From contig CM031601.1 of the NCBI GenBank assembly GCA_018398815.1, positions 13,030,299 through 13,094,298 on the forward strand: DNA of 64,000 nucleotides. The letters are read 5' to 3'. Of the stretch, positions 23,925 through 36,485 are shown piece after piece (the stretch's first letter is position 1; each line of letters opens with the position of its first letter). The translations under genes and the position numbers were made by a program. A model generated the notes under the pieces. That model did no database searches. It was not told the origin of the DNA and saw only the letters and a list, made by a program, of their open reading frames with translations. The stretch is from Conus ventricosus (taxonomy: Eukaryota; Mollusca; Gastropoda; Neogastropoda; Conidae).

Positions 23925-24287
23925 TGTTTTTACCCCATTCAGGCAAACAGGGTTTTTCTTTGTTTTTACCCCATTCAGGCAAACGGGGTTTTCCTTTGTT
24001 TTTACCCCATTCAGACAAAAGGGGTTTTCCTTTGTTTTTACCCCATTCAGGCAAACAGGGTTTTCCTTTGTTTTTACCCCATTCAGGCAAGCAGGATTTT
24101 CCTTTGTTTTTACCCCATTCAGGCAAACAGGGTTTTCCTTTGTTTTTACCCCATTCAGGCAAGCAGGATTTTCCTTTGTTTTTACCCCATTCAGGCAAAC
24201 AGGGTTTTCCTTTGTTTTTACCCCATTCAGGCAAACAGGGTTTTCCTTTGTTTTTACCCCATTCAGGCAAACAGGGTTTTCCTCTTC
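23925..24287. repeat. 36-bp minisatellite, ten copies
   Basis: Ten almost perfect copies of 'tttttaccccattcaggcaa' plus 'acagggttttcctttg'. The 36-bp period leaves long ORFs open on both strands (up to 148 aa). Low divergence points to recent expansion. Confidence 0.96.
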
Positions 24288-24354
24288 CTTGTGCTTGGGT
24301 GGATGTGTTTATTTTAACCTAGTGGTTTTGGTAGCGTTTTCTTTTTATAATATA

Positions 24355-24645
24355 TGTTGATGGGTGAGAGCTTTTGATAAGGGTTTCCTTTTTCTGATAA
24401 TAGTTGATGGGTGAGAGCTTTTGATTGAGTATTTCTTTTGATATATGTTGGTGGGTGAGAGCTTTTGATAAGGTTTTCCTTTTACTGATAAAAGTTGATG
24501 GGTGAGAGCTTTGATTGAGTAATTCTTTTGATATATGTTGGTGGGTGAGAGCTTTTGATTGAGTAATTCTTTTGATATATGTTGATGGGTGAGAGGGTTT
24601 GATAGGTTCTCTTTTTTCCGATATATGTCGATGGGTGAGAGCACA
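24355..24645. repeat. about 44-60-bp minisatellite
   Basis: Six or so copies of 'gatatatgttgatgggtgag' plus 'agcttttgattgagtaattc', alternating with 'gataaggttttccttttactg' variants. Confidence 0.88.
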
Positions 24646-24818
24646 ATGAATAATGGTATCATTATTAAATTTGATAATGAAAGTGTTAATTGTAATTTTC
24701 TATTAAAAAAAAGATGCATTCTGTAAATTTGTTGTTTCTATGTCATTGTTAAGTTATAGCTTCAGAAGATACTAAATGTAGATTGAAACAATTCGTAAAT
24801 CTTTTTTACACTTTACAG

Positions 24819-24845
24819 TGTGAGTGTGTGTGTGTGTGTGTGTGT

Positions 24846-24876
<31 letters not shown>
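24819..24876. repeat. (GT)n microsatellite
   Basis: Nearly pure GT, about 56 bp, with one interruption. Confidence 0.96.
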
Positions 24877-24877
<1 letters not shown>

Positions 24878-26160
24878 CATGAGTTTTATTTCTCTCTTCT
24901 AATAGTTTCGTCTTATGTATCTTTTTTTTTTCTGTCACTGTAACAACATGTTTCTAAAATAGTGCCAAACAATTTGAAAATGTACTGTCATTTTGGAATA
25001 GGCTAGTTACAGATTTTTGGTTAAGGGGTAAAGCATTACGACATACTGTTACCAATCTTTTCAGTTGAACTGCTGGTAGTTTCTCATTTTTTTCAAGCAT
25101 GAGCTTAGGTTTTAAATTGGATGATTCACCTTTCATTGGAATACAGTTTGAATTTTGCTTGATCTGTACAGTCACTATCAGGTAAAGCAGTCTTACTAAT
25201 TCAGTGTTGTACTTCGTACCAAGAATTTTAGTGGAAATTCAACACCAGGGAAAGTTTGTTTATTTAATCTGGTTTTGTAATGACATTAAGAAGGTGTTCT
25301 TTTACGGATTGCATTAATAGCAGCTGTCAGCTAGTAAAAGCCATCTTGCCCTGGAAGCTTTTAACAATTTTTTGATAAGATGTAGTGAACATTTTCTTGA
25401 TCACGAATTCCTTGTGTCTGGAAATATCCCTGATTTTATCGCCATATTTCAGTCATTTTTTTGTTTAGGGAGATTTTCAATGGGAATTTGGTGTTTTGTT
25501 GTTGTTTTATTTTTTTCATTTTTTTTTTCCATTTGAAACGTTATGGGTTTGTTGTGGCAGAGAAACTTAGAGAACCATAGATGTGACATAATTGGATCAG
25601 GTGTTGATATTTTACATATTATTCTATGTTTTCCTTTTTAGTCAAAGTTGCTTTAACACTTTATGAGCTATTGGCATCAAACAAAGTGTTTATTAATTCA
25701 TTAGCTGAAATCACTGTCAAAACTTTGAAGCAAAATCTGGATGTGAGACATGCCAAGGCCAGCAGCTAAAGTGTTAAAGCAACTGATTGTGTGGTGGTAC
25801 CGTGGGTAGCTGTAGGTGAGTGACTAATGATTGGATGTTGCCTTGTCTGTCCATCTGCCTTGCATCGTGATGGGTGTTTTCAACGTCACCGCCACAGTCA
25901 GTGATAATTTCTTTGGTAAGATGTCTTTTGCCTTGCTCCATACTCCACTCATTTTTTTTCTCTCCTAACTTACATCATTTTAACACTTGTCTTCTGTTCT
26001 GTCAGTGAGACTGATGACATGAAGGTACTGGCTCGTGGTTTCACTGAAGATGTATAATTACTAATGGGATGCATGGCAAGAGCTAACTTTGAAGTGGAAG
26101 GAAGGAATGGGAACAGGAAGCAGGAAAGTAGTGTGAAAAAAAAAAGAAAGAAAAGTATGC

Positions 26161-26209
26161 TGGTGTGTGTGTGTGTGTGTGTGTGCGTGCATGCATGCGT
26201 GCATGCCTG

Positions 26210-26240
<31 letters not shown>

Positions 26241-26313
26241 TGTGTGTGTGTGTGTGTGTGTGGTGCGTGCGTGCGTGCGTGCTCGTTGTGCGTGCGTGCG
26301 TGTGCTGTGGTGT

Positions 26314-26351
<38 letters not shown>

Positions 26352-26421
26352 CGTGCGTGCATGCATGCGTGCATGCCTCTGTGTGTGTGTGGGGTGTGTG
26401 TGTGTGTGCGCGCATGTGTGT
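26161..26421. repeat. complex GT/GC microsatellite
   Basis: 260 bp of (GT)n with 'gcgtgcgtgcatgcatgcg' blocks appearing twice (about 26183 and 26345), suggesting duplication of the whole complex tract. Overlapping ORFs of 90-163 aa are artefacts. Confidence 0.95.
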
Positions 26422-26542
26422 GAGAGGAGGAAGGTGATGAGAATGAGGGAGGGGAGAACACTCATTCCATCCGCATCACTCCCTGCTGAGATTTGTCACC
26501 AAAGTGAATACTTCTTTGTGGGGCAGTTATGCTGCCGTAGCG

Positions 26543-26965
26543 GGATGTAGCAGTTGCAGCCTGTGTATGTGAAATGGAGAGAAGTGATAGAGAGCGGAGG
26601 AAACATCATCTGGTGAACTCATCAGTAGCAGCCTGTGTATGTGAAATTTGATGTTGGCACTTAGTGACTCCAGGAGCAGGTTGCAGCCTGTGTATGTGAA
26701 ATGGAAAGTTGGCACTACAATGACAGGAGCAGGCTATGCAGCCTGTGTATGTGAAATGGAAAGTTGGCATACTCAATGAACTCAGGAGCAGGTTGCAGCC
26801 TGTGTATGTGAAATGGAAAGTTGGCACTACTCAATGAACCAGGAGCAGGTGCAGCCTGTGTATGTGAAATGGAAAGTTGGCATTACTCAATGAACTCAGG
26901 AGCAGGTTGCAGCTTGTGTATGTGAAATGGAAAGTTGGCAGTACTCAATGAACTCGTAGCAGTGC
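26543..26965. repeat. about 58-bp minisatellite
   Basis: About seven copies of 'gcagcctgtgtatgtgaaat' plus 'ggaaagttggcactactcaa', separated by variable 'tgaactcaggagcaggtt'. The first two copies are the most divergent. Confidence 0.92.
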
Positions 26966-28128
26966 AGGGTCTTTTGTTGTGGCCTTATACCTGTCATTGA
27001 TAGTTCCAGTGTGCCACTAAGATTTATGACTGCAACAGGATGAGATCAGGCATGGCTGGGTAATGGAGAGCTGGCTTGAGCAGACTCCAAGAAAAGTTGT
27101 GAAGAGAACACATAGGATGTGAAAAACAAACAACTTTTTTTTATGTGAATGTGTGAGAGAGAGAATAGTAGATCAGGATGAAGATGTGGGGTGGGGGACG
27201 AGTTTGTTTTTGTGCGTGCGAGTATGTATGTACCAGTGTGTCCATCTGTTTGTGCATGTATGATTTGCAAATTGAAGAAAAAGAATGCAGATTTCAGGAT
27301 CTGTTTGTGCAGCTCCCCATCGTACATAGAGTAGACCTATGTTGTGAGTGACCATGCATGGTTGTCGTCGACTGTAACCAACACAGTGCTGATCAGTACA
27401 AGATGGAGATGTGTGCACTCCCAACAGAGAAAATAATGTAAACCACAGTGTGATGAGTGGATGATAGTGGTTTGAACTTTCAGAGGACAGTGTTTGTGTG
27501 TTACACATGATGTGCATGGAATTCCTTGTGCATATTCATCGATACTCACTGCCATGCATGCAAGTGCTGTTATAACCGCCGCCTGGACATTACCCTGTTT
27601 TCATTTTAAAGAGAAATTCACTTTCTGGAACTTTGGTGCGTAGAGGTTTAGCAAACAGTGCTGCTTGCATCTTGGTGGGGAAGACACAAAAAGCCATTGT
27701 TTGTTCTTTGATGCACTCTTGACTCTTTTGGTGTTGATGTAGCATTTATGCTCAAGCAAGGCCTAGCTCCACTTTTGTGTTTATGTGCCAGGACTGTGGA
27801 CAGTCCATAGATTTAGATGCTACAGGGTTGTTTTTTTATATTAATATCAGACAAAAAGTAGGGAGAGGTGTCCCAGAAAGTTGAAGTCGTTTGAAGAGAG
27901 TGAATGTTAAATGAGCTATTGCTGGTATATGATTTACTCCAACCCTGCTGGGTTGAATAGGTCAAGTTAAGCTGTGGACATGATGTCAGTAGTAGTGAAG
28001 AGTTATGCTAAAAAAGTTTGATGTCTGTATAACATCATGCAATGAACCTGATGTTGGTGAAGAACTGTGCATCGAGATGTCTTGGAAGAGAACTAATGGT
28101 TTGATTTTCAGTGTGTATCATGTTGCAG

Positions 28129-28186
28129 GCATGGGAAAGGAACTGGAGAACCTTATACTGGAGAACACGGAGCTACTGGCCACCAA
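28129..28186 (+). CDS. MAPK8IP3: JIP3/JIP4-like, start of leucine zipper II
   Basis: This 58-nt exon reads GMGKELENLILENTELLAT with the last codon split. It is the signature start of leucine zipper II, the coiled coil that in JIP3/JIP4 binds ARF6-GTP, kinesin light chain and the dynactin subunit p150. It has an amphipathic heptad pattern with Leu at repeated a/d positions. It enters in phase 1 ('gttgcag|gc') and leaves in phase 2 ('accaa|gtaagt', a consensus donor). The next exon supplies the G that completes Lys. No stop or frameshift. Confidence 0.95.
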
Positions 28187-31115
28187 GTAAGTGGAAATAA
28201 CACATATGTATTTGTTTACGTTTTTTTTTAGAAACAGATTTATATTTGAAAGAAGAAGAAGAGAGTAAGTGGAACCAGGAGGACCCAGTGAGGGGAACAG
28301 ACAGACAGAGAATTGTGTTCAACAGCAAGCTGTTTTCTAAGAGAGATTTTGTTTCCGTTTCAGTGAATGCCATCATATTTCATGGGAGAAATCTTCAAGT
28401 CACTTTTGTGTGTGCGTTGTTTTCAAATCTATCTGAATACATGATTTCCTTTGCTGATATTGATGACTGTACATGCGTAATTTCTGTGTGTTGTGAAAGT
28501 CAGCCAAAACATCAGGGTGTCTTTTCTTCCTGTTGATGTGGACAGAGAACAAGAACAGGGGGAGTGTATTTTCAGCAAAAGCTGGACATCAGAATTGACG
28601 TTTGATCGACAAGATTTCTTTGGAGAAGGCAAAGTGTTTTCGATGTTGGTGGAATGTTGGCAGTATTGAATGGTTCAGTCAAGTCAACATTTGTGGGAAA
28701 GGTTTTGTAGATGGAAGCTGCTTGGAACTGGACACTTCATTTCTGTTGATGCTCTGTTGCTTTTAGTCTTTCACATTCCAGTGAAGTTCTTAGCTCAGCA
28801 AAAGAGCATTGCGAAATGAATTGCATGAATGGCATGTTCAGGATATTGGTTTTGGTTACGAGTGTCTCTTTACAAACATCAAAGACGAGACAACTTCACC
28901 CTGTTCATGGGGTACAATCATGTAAATAAAAGTATGAATATAGTAGGCCTTTGTCAGTCAAATTCAGCTGGGCATGACAGTTTTGTTAGAACAGGAGACC
29001 AGTTGAAATAAAGGGAAAAAATAGACAAGATAAACTATGGATTGCAAAAGGGCTTGATGGAAATTCAGCTGCCGGACCATGGTAGAGGACTGTTCTCTTC
29101 CTGGTGTCCTAATAGTTTTAATTTTTATTTATAAACAAAAGTTTGGTTTTTGTTTTAAATGTTATCACTTTTCAAGTTAGAGATCTCAGTACGTAGACAC
29201 TTATAAATATTGAACATTGAAGAACCTTGAAAATTGGTTGAGATCCACTGAAATATTGTTGAGTATGTTGTTGACAGGCTGGCAGACTTACATACAGAAA
29301 ACAACACATGTACATAGAACACAAACTGACAGTGTGTTGTGCTTCACATGCTAACAAGACAGATGCACATTGTTTCAAGTAGTGATCATCAGGAGTGCAG
29401 AGACAGTGGTGTGTATTTAGCCAGTACCTCTGATTTTGTTGTGATCACATCCATGTGTGTATAGCTCCCATGTTGTGATCAACAGTCCATGGTGTGTATA
29501 GCTCCATGTTGTGATCAACAGTTCATGTTGTGTATAGCTCCATGTTGTGATCAACAGTTCATGTTGTGTATAGCTCCATGTTGTGATCAACAGTTCATGT
29601 TGTGTATAGCTCCCATGTTGTGATCAACAGTTCATGTTGTGTATAGCTCCCATGTTGGATCAACAGTCATGTTGTGTATAGCTCCCATGTTGTGATCAAC
29701 AGTTCATGTTGTGTATAGCTCCCATGTTGTGACCAACAGTTCATGTTGTGATATAGCTCCCATGTTGTGATCACATTCATGTTGTGTATAGCTCCCATGT
29801 TGTGACCAACAGTTCATGTTGTGTATAGCTCCCATGTTGTGATCAACAGTCCATGTTGTGTATAGCTCCCATGTTGTGATCAACAGTTCATGTTGTGTAT
29901 AGCTCCCATGTTGTGACCAACAGTTCATGTTGTGTATAGCTCCCATGTTGTGATCAACAGTCCATGTTGTGTATAGCTCCCATGTTGTGATCAACAGTTC
30001 ATGTTGTGTATAGCTCCCATGTTGTGATCAACAGTTCATGTTGTGTATAGCTCCCATGTTGTGATCAACAGTTCATGTTGTGTATAGCTCCCATGTTGTG
30101 ATCAACAGTTCATGTTGTGTATAGCTCCCATGTTGTGACCAACAGTTCATGTTGTGTATAGCTCCCATGTTGTGATCAACAGTCCATGTTGTGTATAGCT
30201 CCCATGTTGTGATCAACAGTCCATGTTGTGTATAGCTCCCATGTTGTGATCAACAGTTCATGTTGTGTATAGCTCCCATGTTGTGATCAACAGTTCATGT
30301 TGTGTATAGCTCCCATGTTGTGACCAACAGTTCATGTTGTGTATAGCTCCCATGTTGTGATCAACAGTCCATGTTGTGAAGAGCTCCCATGTTGTGATCA
30401 ACAGTCCATGTTGTGTATAGCTCCCATGTTGTGATCAACAGTCCATGTTGTGTATAGCTCCCATGTTGTGATCAACAGTCCATGTTGTGTATAGCTCCCA
30501 TGTTGTGATCAACAGTCCATGTTGTGTATAGCTCCCATGTTGTGATCAACAGTCCATGTTGTGTATAGCTCCCATGTTGTGATCAACAGTCCATGTTGTG
30601 TATAGCTCCCATGTTGTGATCAACAGTCCATGTTGTGTATAGCTCCCATCATCATGTGAGCAGTCTGAACTGTGTCTGAAAAACTGATGATGTACAAGGT
30701 CTCTACAGTTAAGAAAAAAGTTGTTTGCTTTTAAGGGGGAAAATGTGTGTTATTTGATTTTGCTTTCTTACAATGCTAATGTTGTTGTTGTTGTCGTACC
30801 CTGGCTAGGGATCATCCGAACAGCCAAAGCACTTGAACAGTATGGTACAAATGCATCAGCTAGGGATGAGAACATTACGTGTGTGACCGTTTTTTATTAC
30901 CCCCGCCAGATGGGCAGCCACACTCCGACTTCGAGGGATTTTGGAGACTGATGGTTTTATGCTAGGAGCTTGTCACGACTGAAGACATAAACTATGCAGA
31001 GCATAACAACATTCTGATGTAGCCTTAGTGTTGTAGCCTATGTCAGTGCTCTGACACAGCCTTAAGCAGAGGAGATTACAGTGTTAATGAACATGTGTTT
31101 TTCTTTTCATTGCAG
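28187..31115 (+). other. MAPK8IP3: JIP3/4-like gene intron, 2.9 kb
   Basis: 28187-29448 is unique sequence without a recognisable exon; then the 37-bp array B; then 30650-31115, unique and ending in 'ttcttttcattgcag'. Confidence 0.85.
29449..30649. repeat. 37-bp minisatellite (family B)
   Basis: About 32 copies of 'atgttgtgtatagctcccat' plus 'gttgtgatcaacagttc'. Three subtypes occur: gatcaacagttc, gatcaacagtcc and gaccaacagttc. Copies are much better preserved than in most arrays here. Unrelated in sequence to the 37-bp family A. Confidence 0.96.
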
Positions 31116-31172
31116 GAACGCTTTGAACATTGTGAAAGATGACCTCATTGCCAAAGTGGATGAATTGACCAG
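31116..31172 (+). CDS. MAPK8IP3: JIP3/JIP4-like, leucine zipper II continuation
   Basis: This 57-nt exon reads NALNIVKDDLIAKVDELT, nearly invariant in JIP3/JIP4 proteins and directly continuing the coiled coil of the exon at 28129. It begins with the G that completes Lys (phase 2 in) and leaves in phase 2 ('gaccag|gtaacg'). Acceptor 'ttcattgcag' is strong. The two zipper exons together give about 38 residues, matching the contiguous stretch in the family. Intact frame. Confidence 0.95.
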
Positions 31173-31796
31173 GTAACGTGGACACAAGAGCAGACTTCCT
31201 GTTTGTTTCTGAATCAGTGTTGTTAATTCTGAATGGCTGTAGATGTGTGTGTTGGACACTATAGCCAGATGTTAACAGCAGTAATCTGATAATAGATCAG
31301 TAACTGGCTTAAAATAAGCTGGGGTTGCATGCCATGTCTCTTTCCAGAACTCCATCACGACGCAACATTACATGTTGAATTCTTCAGTCAGTTTAATCCA
31401 ATCCTGACAACAGTTAGTATGTATTCAGTCTGGTTTTGTACTGTTGTTTTAACTCACCTCACAGAATTGAATTCATGATCAGTTGTTTGCTCTGCCCAAA
31501 CACAATGTTGGATTCATGTTGACTGTCTTTACATCCATCCCAGCACAACACTGAGTCTGTGTTCAGTCGCTTTAAACGTTTAGAAATTTTCATACTTTTT
31601 GAGCAGTAACTATGCAACAAAAGCTGAGTTTTTTTCAATAGTATTTTTTTTCATAGTGAATGGGTTTGTTTAGGTTTGTTCTAGTGAAGATATTTAATTA
31701 ATAATACAAAGTATGTTTCACATGTGATAATTATCACAGAGAAAAGAAACTTTGATTGCGATGATCAAAAAACAAGGGACAGAGCTGCTGGGACTT

Positions 31797-31940
31797 AATC
31801 CATCCCAACACAACATGAAATGCATGATGTTTCAGGTGACTCATCAAAACACAACATGAATACATGATTTTTCATGTGACTCATCCCAACACAACATGAA
31901 ATACATGATGTTTTCATGTGACTCATCCCAACACAACAGG
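31797..31940. repeat. about 45-bp minisatellite, three to four copies
   Basis: Copies of 'catcccaacacaacatgaaa' plus 'tacatgatgttttcatgtgact'. Its 'ccaacacaac' core recurs in the adjoining 31-bp array, suggesting common ancestry. Confidence 0.85.
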
Positions 31941-31944
31941 TGTA

Positions 31945-33820
31945 GTTCAGACAGTTCATTCAATCTTTTGACTGCACCCCAACACAATTCAGTCTATTGA
32001 CACCACCCCAACACAACGTTCAGTCTGTTGACACCACCCAACACAACGTTCAGTCTGTCGACACCACCCCAACACAACGTTCAGTCTGTTGACACCACCC
32101 AACACAACGTTCAGTCTGTTGACACCACCCCAACACAACGTTCAGTCTGTCGACACCACCCCAACAACAACGTTCAGTCTGTCGACACCACCCCAACACA
32201 ACGTTCAGTCTGTGACACCACCCCAACACAATGATCAGTCTGTTGACACCACCCCAACACAATGATCAGTCTGTTAACACCACCCCAACACAACGTTCCC
32301 TTTGCGGTCGGCTGGGCTATAAGCAACATTATCTTATCCTAAACACAACGTTCAGTCTGTTAACACCACCCCAACACAACGTTCAGTCTGTTGACTGCAC
32401 CCCCAACACAACGTTCAGTCTGTTGACACATCCCAACACAATGTCAGTCTGTTGACACCACCCCAACACAACGTTCAGTCTGTTGACTGCACCCCAACAC
32501 ACGTTCAGTCTGTTGACTGCACCCCAACACAACGTTCATCTGTTGACTGCACCCCAACACAACGTTCAGTCTGTTGACTGCATCAACACAACGTTCATCT
32601 GTTGACTGCACCCCAACACAACGTTCAGTCTGTTGACTGCATCAACACAACGTTCAGTCTGTTGACTGCACCCCAACACAACGTTCAGTCTGTTGACACC
32701 ATCCCAACACAACATTCAGTCTGTTGACTGCACCCCAACACACGTTCAGTCTGTTGACTGCACCCCAACACAACGTTCAGTCTGTTGACTGCATCAACAC
32801 AACGTTCAGTCTGTTGACAACCACCCCAACACAACGTTCAGTCTGTTGACACCACCTCAACACAACATTCAGTCTGTTGACTGCACCCCTAACACAACAT
32901 TCAGTCTGTTGACACACCCAACACAACGTTCAGTCTGTTGACACCACCCCAACACAACGTTCAGTCTGTTGACTGCACCCCAACACAACGTTCAGTCTGT
33001 TGACTGCACACCCAAACAACGTTCAGTCTGTTGACACCACCCCAACACAACGTTCAGTCTGTTGACTGCACCCAACACAACGTTCAGTCTGTTGACTGCA
33101 TCAACACAACGTTCAGTCTGTTGACTGCACCCTAACACAACGTTCAGTCTGTTGACTGCACCCCAACACAACGTTCAGTCTGTTGACTGCATCAACACAA
33201 CGTTCAGTCTGTTGACTGCACCCCAAACAACGTTCAGTCTGTTGACACCACCCCAACACAACATTCAGTCTGTTGACACACCCCAACACAACGTTCAGTC
33301 TGTGACTGCACCCCAACACAATGTTCAGTTGTTGACACCCACCCCAACACAACGTTCAGTCTGTTGACTGCACCCCAACACAACGTTCAGTGTGTTGACA
33401 CCACCCCAACACAACGTTCAGTCTGTTGACTGCACCCCAACACAACGTCAGTCTGTTGACACCACCCCAACACAACATTCAGTCTGTTGACTGCATCAAC
33501 ACAACGTTCAGTCTGTTGACACCACCCCAACACAACGTTCAGTCTGTGACCACTTCAACACAACGTTCAGCCCTGTTGACTGCACCCAACACAACGTTCA
33601 GTCTGTATGACTGCACCCCAACACAACGTTCAGTCTGTTGACTGCACCCCAACACAACGTTCAGTCTGTTGACACCACCCCAACACAGTTCAGTCTGTTG
33701 CACCCCCCCAACACAACGTTCAGTCTGTTGACTGCACCCCAACAAAAACGTTCAGTTTTTTGACACCACCCAAAACACAAACGTTCAGTCTGTTGACTGC
33801 ACCCCAACACCAACGTTCAG
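31945..33820. repeat. 28/31-bp minisatellite
   Basis: About 60 copies of 'cgttcagtctgttgac' followed by one of three linkers: 'accaccccaacacaa' (31 bp), 'tgcaccccaacacaa' (31 bp) or 'tgcatcaacacaa' (28-29 bp). Many copies carry one-base deletions. Confidence 0.95.
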
Positions 33821-33938
33821 AAAAATTGGAAAAAATGGAGGAAGTGTGCACATACTTTGTAAAAATAAACTCATTTAGTTGAAAAGCACATCAATAGCAC
33901 TTTTAGGGTGAACGGGTTTTTGTTTGTTTGTGTGAGTG

Positions 33939-33949
33939 TGTGTGCTTGT

Positions 33950-34011
<62 letters not shown>
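33939..34011. repeat. (GT)n microsatellite
   Basis: About 70 bp of GT with two interruptions, 265 bp upstream of a candidate exon. Confidence 0.95.
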
Positions 34012-34013
<2 letters not shown>

Positions 34014-34275
34014 ATACATACAATTTACATGTCTTCATGATGAAGGAAGAAAAGATCAAGAAGAGCCAGTTCATGGTATTATGTGTCTTTTGACAAGATC
34101 ACCTCATTGTGTGTTTTGCATATGACAGTGTGTTGTACTTGCTTGCAGCAATGTCATACTACGACCTAGATTTGACTTCAATTGTTAGCTTCTCACACTT
34201 CCAATGTCTGCAACATTTTTACAAAGCTTCGCACCACAGAACCGTCCTACCTGTGGTCCATGTCCTTGTGCACAG

Positions 34276-34412
34276 TGACAGGTATCCTGCTGAAGAGTGC
34301 ATCCCTGCAGGTGAAGACCAGTCTGACACAGAGCATCACTCACCTGTAGGAGAGCTGAAATGACAGGAAGACATGGACAGAAAACCAGGCCTGCCAGCAG
34401 GAAGAGGATGAG
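34276..34412 (+). CDS. MAPK8IP3: candidate JIP3/4-like exon, C-terminal part of zipper II (damaged)
   Basis: The protein must continue from KVDELT to the exon starting [10 protein letters not shown], and this is the only coding-like stretch between them. One frame reads ILLKSASLQVKTSLTQSITHL, resembling the coiled-coil pattern expected there. A shifted frame at the end reads QACQQEEDE, an acidic end that runs well into the phase-0 exon at 38335. A stop (TAG 34347-34349) and a frame change lie between; the length (137) needs two more bases, or one fewer, to keep phase. Boundaries 'gtgcacag|t' and 'gatgag|gtacac' are inferred. It could be an exon damaged by sequence errors, or a misassignment. 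Confidence 0.48.
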
Positions 34413-36485
34413 GTACACACCCACAGACACCAGTGCAGGCAGACACACACATGTGTACAGTACACACCCACAAACACCAGTGCAGGCATGCACACACATG
34501 TGTACAGTACACACCCACAAACACCAGTGCAGGCAGCACACACATGTGTACATGTACACACCCACAAACACCAGTGCAGGCAGACACACACATGTGTACA
34601 GGTACACACCACAGACACACCAGTGCAGGCAGCACACACATGTGTACAGGTACACACCCACAGACACCAGTGCAGGCATGCACACACATGTGTACAGTAC
34701 ACACCCACAGACACCAGTGCAAGCATACACACACATGTGTACAGTACACACCCACAAACACCAGTGCAGGCATGCACACACATGTGTACAGGTACACACC
34801 CACAGACACCAGTGCAGGCAGACACACACATGTGTACAGTACACACCCACAGACACCAGTGCAGGCATCACACACATGTGTACACGTACACACCCACAGA
34901 CACCAGTGCAGGCAGACACACACATGTGTACAGGTACACACCCACAGACACCAGTGCAGGCATGCACACACATGTGTACACGTACACACCCACAGACACC
35001 AGTGCAGGCAGACACACACATGTGTACAGGTACACACCCACAGACACCAGTGCAGGCAGCACACACATGTGTACAGGTACACACCCACAGACACCGTGCA
35101 GGCAGACACACACATGTGTACAGGTACACACCCACAGACACCAGTGCAGGCAGACACACACATGTGTACAGGTACACACCCACAGACACCAGTGCAGGCA
35201 GACACACACATGTGTACAGGTACACACCACAGACACCAGTGCAGGCGTACACACACATGTGTACAGGTACACACCCACAGACACCAGTGCAGGCATACAC
35301 ACACATGTGTACAGGTACACACCCACAGACACCCATGCAGGCATACCCAACACAGTGACAGGTACACACCAACAGACACCAGTGCAGGCATACACACACA
35401 TGTGTACAGTACACACCCACAGACACCAGTGCAGGCATACACACACATGTGTACAGGTACACACCCACAGACACCAGTGCAGGCAGACACACACATGTGT
35501 ACACGTACACACCCAACAGCACACCAGTGCAGGCAGACAACACACCAAATGCGTACATGTACACACCCACAAACACCAATGCAGGCATACACACACATGC
35601 GTACATGTACACACCCACAAACACCAGTGCAGGCATACACACACGTGTGTACAGGTACACACCCACAGACACCAGTGCAGACATACACACACATGTGTAC
35701 ACGTACACACCCACAAACACCAGTGCAAGCATATACACACACATGTGTACACGTACACACCCACAGACACCAGTGCAGGCATACACACACATGTGTACAC
35801 GTACACACCCACAGACACCAGTGCAAGCATACACACACATCTGTACACGTACACACCCACAAACACCAATGCAGGCATACACACACATGTGTACACGTAC
35901 ACACCCACAAACACCAATGCAGGCATACACACACATGTGTACACGTACAGACCCACAGACACCAGTGCAAGCATACACTCACATGTGTACACGTACACAC
36001 CCACAGACACCAGTGCAGGCATACACACACATGTGTACACGTACACACCCACAGACACCAGTGCAGGCATACACACACATGTGTACACCTACACACCCAC
36101 ACACACCAGTGCAAGCATACACACACATGTGTACATGTACACACCCACAGACACCAGTGCAGGCATACACACACATGTGTACACGTACACACCCACAGAC
36201 ACCAGTGCAGGCATACACACACATGTGTACACCTACACACCCACACACACCAGTGCAAGCATACACACACATGTGTACATGTACACACCCACAAACACCA
36301 ATGCAGGCATACACACGCATGTGTACACGTACACACCCACAGACACCAATGCAGGCATACACACACATGTGTACACGTACACACCCACAGACACCAATGC
36401 AGGCATACACACACATGTGTACACGTACACACCCACAAACACCAATGCAGGCATACACACACATGTGTACACGCACACACACACA
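34413..36485. repeat. 48-bp minisatellite starting at a 5' splice site
   Basis: About 43 copies of 'gtacacacccacagacacca' plus 'gtgcaggcatacacacacat' plus 'gtgtacac'. The first unit begins directly at the inferred exon end (34412). It is strongly alternating purine-pyrimidine. Because 48 is a multiple of three and the unit lacks stops in several frames, ORFs of 300-775 aa appear on both strands in five frames; all are low-complexity Cys/His/Thr/Val translations and not genes. Units left of about 35340 vary more (gtacagtac, gcagacac) than those right of it. Confidence 0.96.

Larger units (their letters stand above)
17983..28128 (+). other. MAPK8IP3: JIP3/4-like gene intron, 10.1 kb
   Basis: Besides the listed repeats, 17983-19469, 21175-21837, 24650-26160 and 26966-28128 are unique AT-rich sequence. 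I see no exon with family similarity in them. The intron ends at 'tatcatgttgcag' before 28129. Confidence 0.75.
31173..34275 (+). other. MAPK8IP3: JIP3/4-like gene intron, 3.1 kb
   Basis: 31173-31796 is unique; then repeats to 33820; then 33821-34275 with a (GT)n at 33939-34011 and no recognised exon. The end depends on the weak exon at 34276. Confidence 0.6.

Noticed and set aside
23853..24360. ORFs of 135-154 aa in four frames
   Set aside because: The 36-bp unit is stop-free in most frames; parallel ORFs on both strands show this is not coding.
29449..30649. Regular 37-bp direct repeats considered as a CRISPR-like array
   Set aside because: Units are head-to-tail with no unique spacers, in an intron of a eukaryotic gene.
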